Shown here piece after piece: positions 6,785 to 14,165 of a stretch of 21,608 nt of DNA. Within the stretch, counting starts at the first letter, position 1. Every line of letters starts with the position of its first letter. A program made the position numbers and the translations under genes. This DNA is from DAOTXL01 sp034434895 (GTDB lineage Bacteria > Chloroflexota > Anaerolineae > JAAYZQ01). The stretch spans positions 1 to 21,608 of the forward strand of contig DAOTYI010000028.1 in assembly GCA_034434895.1 (NCBI GenBank). Direction: 5' to 3'. The notes beneath the pieces were generated by a model, which was not told the origin of the DNA, made no database searches, and worked only from the letters and a program-made list of their open reading frames with translations.

Positions 6785-8452
6785 ATGGTAAAGAAAGCTA
6801 TCGGCACAAAAGACCATCCCCGGATCACCGTCAGCCAGACCGGGATCGATCTGCTGCACAACCCGGCCTTGAACAAAGGCACCGCTTTTAGCGAGGAGGA
6901 GCGAGATGCACTGGGGCTGCGCGGGCTGCTTCCTCCCCATGTCCACACGCAGGAAGAGCAGGTCCTGCGGGTTATGGAGAATTTTCACCGCAAGCCCAAT
7001 GACCTGGAGAAATATATCCACATGATCGCCCTTCAGGACCGGAATGAAACCCTGTTCTACCGGGTGGTGCTGGATCACCTGGAAGAGATGATGCCGATCA
7101 TCTACACCCCGACCGTAGGGCAGGCCTGCCTGGAATATGGCCACATCCTTCGCCGGCCACGGGGCCTGTTCATTTCGGCAGCGGATCGGGGGCGGGTGGT
7201 TGAGCTCTTGCACAACTGGCCGTACCGGCAGGTGCGCATTATCGTGATCACCGATGGCGAGCGGATCCTGGGCCTGGGCGACCTGGGAGCCTTTGGCATG
7301 GGCATCCCGGTGGGCAAGCTGTCATTGTACACCGCCTGCGCCGGCGTCCATCCTTCACTATGCCTGCCGGTCATGCTCGATGTGGGCACCGACAATGAAC
7401 GCCTGTTGAACGATCCGCTCTATATCGGCATCCGGCAGCGCCGCCTGCGAGGTGAGAAGTATGACAGGCTGGTGGACGAATTTATGACAGCCGTTCAGGA
7501 GACCTTTCCCCACACCCTGGTCCAGTTTGAGGATTTTGCCAATGTCAACGCCTTTCGCCTGTTGAACAGGTACCGCGACAGGCTGTGTGTCTTTAATGAT
7601 GACATCCAGGGCACCGGCGCTGTGGCGCTGGCCGGCCTGTATTCGGCGCTGCACATCACCGGTAGAGGGCTGACGGAACAAAAGGTGCTCTTCCTGGGAG
7701 CCGGCGAGGCGGCCATCGGCATCGCCGACCTGATCGTCGCCGCGATGATGGGCGAAGGGCTGTCTGAGGAAGAGGCGCGAGGGCGATGCTGGCTGTTCGA
7801 TTCCGGCGGGCTGGTCGTCAAGGGCCGCGCCGGATTGGCCGGCCACAAACTGCCATACGCCCACGATCATCCGCCGCTGACAGACCTCCTGGCCGCCGTC
7901 GAGGCGCTCCGGCCGACCGCCCTCATCGGTGTCTCCGGGCAGGCTGGCGGGTTCAGCCAACCGGTGTTGGCGGCGATGGCCAGGCTGAACGAGCGGCCGA
8001 TCCTCTTTGCCCTGTCGAACCCCACCTCCAGGGCCGAGTGCACTGCCGAACAGGCCTACACCTGGACGGAGGGACGAGCCATCTTTGCCAGCGGCAGCCC
8101 CTTTGCTCCTGTCACCTGGAGCGGCAAGACCTATGTGCCCGGCCAGGGCAACAACGCCTACATCTTTCCGGGCGTGGGCCTGGGAGTCATCGCCTGCGGG
8201 GCCAGGCTGGTGACCGACGAGATGTTCTTTGCCGCAGCCCAGGCACTGGCCCGCCAGGTGTCGGAGGCCGACCTGGAACAGGGTCTCATCTATCCACCGC
8301 TGACCCAGATCCGGGCGGTGTCGGCAGCCATTGCTGTGGCTGTGGCCGAGGTGGCCTACCGACGCGGGCTGGCCACACTGCCCAGGCCGGATGATCTGGC
8401 AGCCCATATCAGGGCGCAAATGTACGAGCCACGCTACCAGAGCTACGTCTGA
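6785..8452 (+). CDS. NAD(P)-dependent malic enzyme
   Basis: Oxidatively decarboxylates malate to pyruvate with Mn2+/Mg2+. 555 residues, the full length of the large MaeA/SfcA and eukaryotic-type malic enzymes. Visible in order: IIYTPTVGQACLEY with the catalytic Tyr, ITDGERILGLGDLGAFGM, the metal-binding region FEDFANVNAFRLLNRY and then FNDDIQGTGAVALAG, the nucleotide-binding LFLGAGEAAIGIADL, DSGGLVVKGR, ALSNPTSRAECTAEQAY and the C-terminal GVGLGVIACGAR. NAD versus NADP preference is not decided here. AGGAGG at 6773-6778, six bases before ATG 6785, fixes the start. It looks monocistronic, between the pseudogene and a strong hairpin. Confidence 0.95.
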   Translation: MVKKAIGTKDHPRITVSQTGIDLLHNPALNKGTAFSEEERDALGLRGLLPPHVHTQEEQVLRVMENFHRKPNDLEKYIHMIALQDRNETLFYRVVLDHLEEMMPIIYTPTVGQACLEYGHILRRPRGLFISAADRGRVVELLHNWPYRQVRIIVITDGERILGLGDLGAFGMGIPVGKLSLYTACAGVHPSLCLPVMLDVGTDNERLLNDPLYIGIRQRRLRGEKYDRLVDEFMTAVQETFPHTLVQFEDFANVNAFRLLNRYRDRLCVFNDDIQGTGAVALAGLYSALHITGRGLTEQKVLFLGAGEAAIGIADLIVAAMMGEGLSEEEARGRCWLFDSGGLVVKGRAGLAGHKLPYAHDHPPLTDLLAAVEALRPTALIGVSGQAGGFSQPVLAAMARLNERPILFALSNPTSRAECTAEQAYTWTEGRAIFASGSPFAPVTWSGKTYVPGQGNNAYIFPGVGLGVIACGARLVTDEMFFAAAQALARQVSEADLEQGLIYPPLTQIRAVSAAIAVAVAEVAYRRGLATLPRPDDLAAHIRAQMYEPRYQSYV

Positions 8453-8460
8453 GCCGGCAA

Positions 8461-8494
8461 TGAGTAGGGCAACTGCGAGCAGTTGCCCTACTCA
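8461..8494 (+). terminator. Perfect 15-bp hairpin after malic enzyme
   Basis: TGAGTAGGGCAACTG (8461-8475) is exactly complementary to 8480-8494 around a CGAG tetraloop. It lies eight bases after the malic enzyme stop. The following AATCCTTATC is not a true U-tract, so it may act as an mRNA 3' stabiliser or a Rho-assisted terminator. It may also be a copy of a small palindromic repeat. Confidence 0.55.
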
Positions 8495-8663
8495 AATCCT
8501 TATCCCCTCCATCAAATCTCCATCAGATCTCCACAACCTTGTGCTATCCTATACCTGGTCGTTGCGGTCGAGTGCAACGGCAGCCCGAGGCGACGCCCGG
8601 CCGGGAGGCCCATCAGGGCGACCTCGCTCGCCGATTTTGGAGCTACAGGTAGCAATGTAAGCC
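8495..8663 (+). other. Intergenic leader of the FtsX operon
   Basis: No gene is seen. TGCTATCCTATACC (8543-8555) contains an extended -10-like TGnTATCCT, but no good -35 lies 16-18 bases upstream, so a promoter is only suggested. In-frame TAA at 8658-8660 closes the permease frame just upstream of its ATG. Confidence 0.3.
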
Positions 8664-11561
8664 ATGCGCATAGCGGGTTCACTTGGATCCTTGCTCTTCC
8701 TGGCCGCCAGGCGATTGTGGAGCCAGCGGTGGTTGATGATCTGCCTGCTCCTGGGACTGGTGGTGGCCGTCGGCCTGTTATCCAGTGTTCCGCTCTATGC
8801 CGATGCTGCCCAAAACCGCCTCCTGCAAGGCAGGCTGGAAAGTCCCGGCACGGCCGCTGGAACGGAAACGGTGGCGATTCAAGAGCCCTTCTCGTTTCTG
8901 TGGCGCTATATCGGTGCCTGGCACGGCAATGTGACATGGGACAGATACCTGCCTGTCCGGCAATACCTGATGGAGCAGGCCCCGATCACCATAGACCTGC
9001 CGCTTAGAAGCCAGGTCCACCATGTGGCCACCGACAAGCTGCGCCTGTTCCCCGCTACCGGGGCAGCCTTTATCCCGAACGAACCGCTGTTGTGGACCAG
9101 CCTCGGCTTTATCACCGGGTTGCAGGAGCACATCCAGATCGTGGAGGGCCACTTTCCTTCCCCCGGCCAGGTCGGTGAGCCGGTAGAGGTCCTCGTCAGC
9201 CAGACGACAGCCGACCTGCTGGGCCTGCAGGTGGGGGAGATTTATGTCCTGTTTGTTCCAGGCCAGGCCGGAGTGCAGATCCCGGTGCGCATCGCCGGTG
9301 TATGGCAGGCCGACGACCGGCGCGACCCCTTCTGGTTCTATCAACCCGACACTTTCAACGAACTATTGCTCACCGCCGAGGAGGCCTTTGTCGGGCAGGT
9401 TGTCCCGGTGCTCAAGACCCCTGTGGCCACAGCCGTCTGGTATCAGGTCTACGACGGCAGCCGGGTCCGCCCGGCCACGGTCAACCGGCTGTTGGGCAAT
9501 GTCGCCGCTGCCCAGGCCCGGGCGACGGCCCTGCTGGACAACACCTCTCTTGACGCATCACCGGTCGCCACCCTGCAAAGCTATGGCAGGTCGGCCAGCC
9601 TGCTGACATTGGTGCTGACCATCTTTAGCCTGCCGGTCATCGGCCTGGTCGCTTATTTTATCAGCCTCATCGCCGGCATGGTGGTGCAGCGCGGACAGAG
9701 CGAAATCGCCGTTCTGCGCAGCCGGGGCATTACCCGCCGCCAGATCCTGAACCTCTACCTGCTGGAAGGGGTGTGGCTCGGCAGCCTGGGCCTGGCCGGT
9801 GGGTTGCTGCTGGGCCGGCTGATCGCCCAACTGATGAGCCGCACCCGCACCTTCCTCGACCCCGGCATCCTGACGGGAAACTCTGCCGCCGGATCGCCGG
9901 TGGTCATCATCTTCACCCCCCTTTCCCTGGCCTACGCTCTGGCCGGCGTCGCCCTGACGTTGGTGGCCCTGTTGATCCCGGCCCTGGCCGCCTCGAAACA
10001 CTCGATCGTCACCCTGCGCTGGGAGCAGGCCCGTTCGCTGTTGGCCCCCCTGTGGCAACGCTACTTCCTGGACCTGTTGCTCCTGATACCGCCATTTTAC
10101 GGCTGGTACCAACTGACCAGACAGGGTGGCCTTGCCCTGGCCGCGAGCGGCAGCGATCCCTTTTCCAATCCGTTGCTGTTCCTGGTGCCGGTCCTCTTTT
10201 GCTTCTCGCTGGCGCTGCTGTGCATGCGTTTCTTCCCCCTGTTGATCAGGCTGCTGGCCTGGCTGGTGGCCTGGCTGCCAGGCACCACCCTCCTGCTGAC
10301 CCTGCGCCAGCTGGCCCGCTCCACCGGCCAATATGTCGGGCCACTGCTGTTGCTCAGCCTGACGGTGAGCCTGGCCACCTTCACCGCCTCGATGGCCGTC
10401 ACCCTGGACAACCACCTGACGGACCAGGTGTACTATCAGGTCGGCGCCGACCTGAGCCTGGCCGAGCTGGGTGAAAGCACCGAAGAGACCACGACCGTCA
10501 CGCTGCCAGGCCAGACCACCACGACAACAAGCAGCTCCTCGACCGAAGCACAATGGCTCTTTTTGCCGGTGAGCGAGCATCTGAACGTGCCCGGCGTCAA
10601 GGCCGCTGCCCGGGTGGGCGATTACAGCGCCACGGCCCGCCTCGGCGGTCGGCAGCAGGCCGGCCGCATCCTGGGCATTGACCGGCTGGATTTCCCGCAG
10701 GTAGCCTTCTACCGGCCCGATTTCGCCTTCCAGGAATCGTTGGGGGAGTTAATGAACCGGCTGGCCGCCACCTCCGACGGCATCCTGGTCAGCAGCGATT
10801 TCCTGGCGCAACAGGGGCTGTCTGTTGGCGACCCATTGCGGCTGACGGTGGGAGTGGCCGGGCAGTATGCCGAGGTCTCATTCACCGTGGTGGGCGCGCT
10901 GAGCCTGTTCCCGACCCTCTACCCACAGGATGGCCCCTTTTTTGTAGCCAATCTGGAGCATCTCTACGATGCCCTGGGAGGCACCTACCCCTACGATGTC
11001 TGGCTGGCCACCGACGACTCGGTTCCCGGCAGCGACATTGTAGAGGGGGTGCGCGACCTGGGGCTGGTCGTCGTCACCAGCCAGGATGCCCGGCAGATGA
11101 TCGCGGTCGAACAAACCCGCCCCGAACGACAGGGGTTGTTCGGCCTGCTGTCGGTCGGCTTTGTCGCTGCTGCCCTGTTGACGGTAGTCGGTTTTCTGGT
11201 GTATGCCATCGTCTCGTTCCAGCGCCGCTTCATCGAGCTGGGCATGTTGCGCGCCATCGGCCTGTCCAGGTGGCAGATGGCCGCCTTCCTGGCCGGCGAG
11301 ATAGCCATCCTGATCCTGACCGGCGCCACTCTGGGTTCGGGGTTGGGCATTCTGGCCAGCAGGCTGTTCATCGGCTATTTCCAGATCGGCAGCGACAAGA
11401 CGGCGCTGGTCCCCCCCTTTGTCGTCCAGATCGCCTGGCAGCAGGTGGGCCTCATCCTGGCCATATTGGGGGTGATGTTCATCCTGGCCGTCGCCGTGTT
11501 GATGGTACTGCTCAACCGGTTGCGGGTCTTTGAGGCAGTCAAACTCGGCGAGACCGTTTGA
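8664..11561 (+). CDS. Large double-FtsX ABC transporter permease
   Basis: 965-residue inner-membrane permease of the MacB/FtsX/LolC type (type VII ABC systems), which act by mechanotransmission rather than classic import. An N-terminal helix (about residues 23-42) is followed by a large extracytoplasmic domain (about 45-305). The first FtsX module has helices from about 313 and the cytoplasmic motif ESEIAVLRSRG-like SEIAVLRSRGITRRQIL. Several middle helices span about 415-580. A second extracytoplasmic domain is entered through a Thr/Ser-rich stretch (about 608-628). The second FtsX module (about 825-955) carries ELGMLRAIGLSRWQM. Two complete modules in one chain suggest it forms the whole membrane unit. 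ATG 8664 follows an in-frame stop, and its ribosome site is weak. It is the first gene of a tight five-gene operon. Confidence 0.9.
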   Translation: MRIAGSLGSLLFLAARRLWSQRWLMICLLLGLVVAVGLLSSVPLYADAAQNRLLQGRLESPGTAAGTETVAIQEPFSFLWRYIGAWHGNVTWDRYLPVRQYLMEQAPITIDLPLRSQVHHVATDKLRLFPATGAAFIPNEPLLWTSLGFITGLQEHIQIVEGHFPSPGQVGEPVEVLVSQTTADLLGLQVGEIYVLFVPGQAGVQIPVRIAGVWQADDRRDPFWFYQPDTFNELLLTAEEAFVGQVVPVLKTPVATAVWYQVYDGSRVRPATVNRLLGNVAAAQARATALLDNTSLDASPVATLQSYGRSASLLTLVLTIFSLPVIGLVAYFISLIAGMVVQRGQSEIAVLRSRGITRRQILNLYLLEGVWLGSLGLAGGLLLGRLIAQLMSRTRTFLDPGILTGNSAAGSPVVIIFTPLSLAYALAGVALTLVALLIPALAASKHSIVTLRWEQARSLLAPLWQRYFLDLLLLIPPFYGWYQLTRQGGLALAASGSDPFSNPLLFLVPVLFCFSLALLCMRFFPLLIRLLAWLVAWLPGTTLLLTLRQLARSTGQYVGPLLLLSLTVSLATFTASMAVTLDNHLTDQVYYQVGADLSLAELGESTEETTTVTLPGQTTTTTSSSSTEAQWLFLPVSEHLNVPGVKAAARVGDYSATARLGGRQQAGRILGIDRLDFPQVAFYRPDFAFQESLGELMNRLAATSDGILVSSDFLAQQGLSVGDPLRLTVGVAGQYAEVSFTVVGALSLFPTLYPQDGPFFVANLEHLYDALGGTYPYDVWLATDDSVPGSDIVEGVRDLGLVVVTSQDARQMIAVEQTRPERQGLFGLLSVGFVAAALLTVVGFLVYAIVSFQRRFIELGMLRAIGLSRWQMAAFLAGEIAILILTGATLGSGLGILASRLFIGYFQIGSDKTALVPPFVVQIAWQQVGLILAILGVMFILAVAVLMVLLNRLRVFEAVKLGETV

Positions 11562-11569
11562 TTGACCGT

Positions 11570-11576
11570 GAGGTGG
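11570..11576 (+). promoter_or_regulatory. Ribosome binding site fixing the adaptor start
   Basis: GAGGTGG lies just before ATG 11580 and supports that start over the upstream in-frame TTG at 11562. Confidence 0.6.
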
Positions 11577-11579
11577 ACT

Positions 11580-13139
11580 ATGAATCAAACCCACAGGCGT
11601 ACCATGCAAAGCCTCTGTCTTCTGGGCGTGGCCGGTCTGCTGCTCGCCTTGATAACCGGCTGTGGGCTGACCGGATCGCAGGGGGCAGCCGCCAGCGCCG
11701 ACAAAGCCACCCCCACTCCCCTGCCGACGCCGGTCGTCCCCGAAAAACCAACGTACACCGTTCAGGTCGGCACGGTGGTGGAAACGCTGGAATTCACCGG
11801 CCGGGCCACGCCCCTGCAGGAGCAGGAGCTGTTCTTCGAGACGAGCGGCAACGTCGGTCAGGTCTATGTGGCCCGTGGCGATTGGGTCAAGGCCGGCGAT
11901 CTGCTGGCCGAGCTGGAGATCAGCAACCTGCAAAAGCAACTGGCCCAGAAACAGATCAACCTGGAGACAGCCCGGCTCCGTCTGGAACAGGCTCAGATTC
12001 AGGCCGCCGAAGCGATCACGACCACCCTGACCAGGCTGGAAGAGGCCCAACAGAACCTGAAGGAAGCCCAGGTCTCGGCAGCCAATGACCTGGCCTCGGC
12101 CAGGGCGGCCGTGGCCAGCGCCGAGACCAGCCTGACCAACGCCAGGCTGAACCTGACCATCGTCCAAAACAGCGACACCGTCGTCAAGAATGTGCGTGAC
12201 CGGGAATATGAAGCGGCCTGGTGGGAAGCGTTTTATGGCGAGTGTTTGAAAAAGTACGAAGCCGGTCAGATCGACAAGGAGCGTCTGGACCTGGAATACA
12301 ACAACCTGCTTGCGGCCAAAGAGCGGCTCGAAGTGGCACGGGCCCAGGCGAAACTGGCCCTCAGCCAGGCCGAAGCCCAGGTGGCCCAGGCGGAGGAGTC
12401 GTTGCGCCAGGCCAGGGCGAGACTGGCCGAGCTGCAAGGCCAGCCGGCGGTCGCCACCGCCCAGGCCGCCCTGCAACAGACAGAACTGGATTACCAACAG
12501 GCCGTGGCCAACGCCGATCCGGAGTCGTATAACCTGCGGCTGCTGGCTTTGGAGCTGGAACAGGCCCGGTTGGACATCCAGGACCTGGAAAATCAGATCG
12601 CCAGCGCCCGGCTCGTCGCCCCGTTCGACGGCCAGATCCTCTCCCTGAACATCGAGGCCGGCGATGCCGTGCAGGCCTATAGCACGGTCGGGGTACTGGC
12701 CGACCCCACCCGGCTGGAGATCACCGCCGAGTTGAGCAGCGATGAACTCAGCCAGATGGCCCTGAATCAACAGGCCAGGATCACGCTGCGCAACCGCCCC
12801 GGCGAGACGTTCAACGGCACGGTGCGCCAGTTGCCCTATCCCTATGGCGGAACCACGGTGGATACGGGCGATGATACCGCCGTCCATGTGTCAATTGAGG
12901 GTCAGGTGGACCTGGCCCTGGGCGAACTGGCCACGGTCAGCATCATTCTGCAAGAAAAGGACAACGTCCTGTGGCTGCCGCCGGCGGCCATCCGCACCTA
13001 CCAGGGCCGTACCTTTGTCGTCGTCCAGAACCCGGACGGCACCCAGCGGCGGGTGGATCTGTTGCTGGGCATCACCACCGACGAACGGGTTGAAATCATA
13101 GCCGGGCTGGAAGCAGGGCAGATCGTGGTCGGGGAGTGA
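11580..13139 (+). CDS. Lipid-anchored HlyD/MacA-like adaptor (membrane fusion protein)
   Basis: 519 residues. The N-terminal lipoprotein signal ends in a lipobox LITGC with Cys28, so the protein should be anchored outside the membrane. A Pro/Thr-rich spacer follows (TPTPLPTPVVPEKP). The biotinyl-lipoyl half-motif begins near VGTVVETLEFTGR and continues ETSGNVGQVYVARGDWVKAG. A very long alpha-hairpin of about 200 residues, rich in Ala/Gln/Glu/Leu heptads, comes next. The second lipoyl half is ARLVAPFDGQILSLNIEAGD, followed by beta-barrel and membrane-proximal domains. This is the MacA/YknX plan. It lies 18 bases after the permease and three before ATPase 1, so it should be the adaptor of this transporter. 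A lipid anchor in place of a transmembrane helix suits a cell with a single membrane. Confidence 0.88.
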   Translation: MNQTHRRTMQSLCLLGVAGLLLALITGCGLTGSQGAAASADKATPTPLPTPVVPEKPTYTVQVGTVVETLEFTGRATPLQEQELFFETSGNVGQVYVARGDWVKAGDLLAELEISNLQKQLAQKQINLETARLRLEQAQIQAAEAITTTLTRLEEAQQNLKEAQVSAANDLASARAAVASAETSLTNARLNLTIVQNSDTVVKNVRDREYEAAWWEAFYGECLKKYEAGQIDKERLDLEYNNLLAAKERLEVARAQAKLALSQAEAQVAQAEESLRQARARLAELQGQPAVATAQAALQQTELDYQQAVANADPESYNLRLLALELEQARLDIQDLENQIASARLVAPFDGQILSLNIEAGDAVQAYSTVGVLADPTRLEITAELSSDELSQMALNQQARITLRNRPGETFNGTVRQLPYPYGGTTVDTGDDTAVHVSIEGQVDLALGELATVSIILQEKDNVLWLPPAAIRTYQGRTFVVVQNPDGTQRRVDLLLGITTDERVEIIAGLEAGQIVVGE

Positions 13140-13142
13140 GGA

Positions 13143-14165
13143 GTGGAACCATTCCTCGTTTGCGAGAATCTGGTCAAGATTTACAAGGTCGCCGGGTTGG
13201 AGGTGGTGGCGCTGCAAGGGCTGAACCTGACGGTGCAGCCGGGTGAACTGCTGGGCATCGTCGGCGCCTCCGGGTCGGGCAAGAGCACGCTGCTCAATAT
13301 CCTGGGCGGGCTGGACCGCCCTTCGGCCGGGCGGCTGCTGGTGGATGGCCGGGACCTGCTCAAAGTGTCGGCCGGCGTCCTGGATGAGTACCGCCGTACT
13401 CAGGTGGGGTTTGTCTGGCAACAGAGCGCCCGCAACCTGGTGCCCTATCTGAGCGCCCAGGAAAATGTCGAACTGCCCATGACCATCGAAGGGGTGCCCC
13501 GTCGCCAAAAGCGGGCCTGGGCGCAGGAACTGTTGAAAGCGGTCGGGTTGTGGGAACATCGCACACACCACCTGGCGCAACTGTCCGGGGGTCAGCAGCA
13601 GCGGGTGGCCATTGCCGTCGCCCTGGCCAACCGACCCAGGCTGCTGCTGGGCGATGAACCGACGGGGGAGGTGGATTCGGCCACCGCCCAGGAGCTCCTG
13701 GCCCTGTTCCGGCAGATGAATGAGCAGTATGGGTTGACGACCATCATTGTCACCCATGACCCCCAGATCGCCCGCAATGTGGACCGGGTGGTGACCATCC
13801 GCGACGGCAGCATCAGCAGCGAGACGATCCGAGAGGAGAGAAGAGAGGGGGGAGAGGAGAGGGGAACAGGGGGAGGAGTGGCCGATGACCCCTCCTCCTC
13901 GCACCTGTATTCCGAGTATGTGGTCGTAGACGCAGCCGGCCGCCTCCAGATCCCGCCCGACCTGCGCGAGGAGCTGGGCATTACCGACCGGGTCACGTTG
14001 GAACGGGCCGACGGCGGCATCCTGATCCGCCCTGTGGCCCGGTGGCAGCCCATTGTCCCGCCAGAAGCCTCCCGGCCGGAGGAGGATCACCCGCCCCCGA
14101 CCGGCCGCACGGCGCTGAGCGGCTGGCTGAGGCGGATCAGGAACAAAAGAGAGGTGGAAGAATGA
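13143..14165 (+). CDS. ABC ATPase (MacB/LolD-type) with C-terminal AbrB-like domain
   Basis: 340 residues. The first 225 are a complete ABC nucleotide-binding domain: Walker A GASGSGKST (41-49), Q-loop Gln93, signature LSGGQ (147-151), Walker B LLLGDE (167-172) and switch His205. After a purine-coded linker rich in Arg/Glu/Gly (about 229-250), residues 256-298 form a SpoVT/AbrB-like swapped-hairpin segment: YVVVDAAGRLQIPPDLREEL, then GITDRVTLE and GGILIRP. That fold usually binds DNA or mediates dimer formation; here it may dimerise the ATPase or link transport to regulation. GTG 13143 starts three bases after the adaptor gene, with GGGGAG just upstream. The stop overlaps the next gene by ATGA. 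Confidence 0.9.
   Translation: MEPFLVCENLVKIYKVAGLEVVALQGLNLTVQPGELLGIVGASGSGKSTLLNILGGLDRPSAGRLLVDGRDLLKVSAGVLDEYRRTQVGFVWQQSARNLVPYLSAQENVELPMTIEGVPRRQKRAWAQELLKAVGLWEHRTHHLAQLSGGQQQRVAIAVALANRPRLLLGDEPTGEVDSATAQELLALFRQMNEQYGLTTIIVTHDPQIARNVDRVVTIRDGSISSETIREERREGGEERGTGGGVADDPSSSHLYSEYVVVDAAGRLQIPPDLREELGITDRVTLERADGGILIRPVARWQPIVPPEASRPEEDHPPPTGRTALSGWLRRIRNKREVEE
13828..13893 (+). repeat. Purine-rich low-complexity insert in ATPase 1
   Basis: An almost pure A/G stretch (GAGAGGAG/GGGGAGAGG words) encodes the Arg/Glu/Gly linker between the ABC domain and the AbrB-like domain. Like the insert in pyrK, it sits in frame at a domain border and differs in base bias from its surroundings. The strand asymmetry could allow triplex or slippage behaviour. 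Confidence 0.5.

Noticed and set aside
8543..8555. Promoter of the FtsX operon
   Set aside because: Only an extended -10-like sequence is seen; no acceptable -35 lies 16-18 bases upstream.
10878..12887. Minus-strand frame of 669 codons opposite the permease and adaptor
   Set aside because: The Gly/Gln/Leu-repetitive composition is the complement of coiled-coil and permease codons, with no motif. The plus-strand genes are certain.
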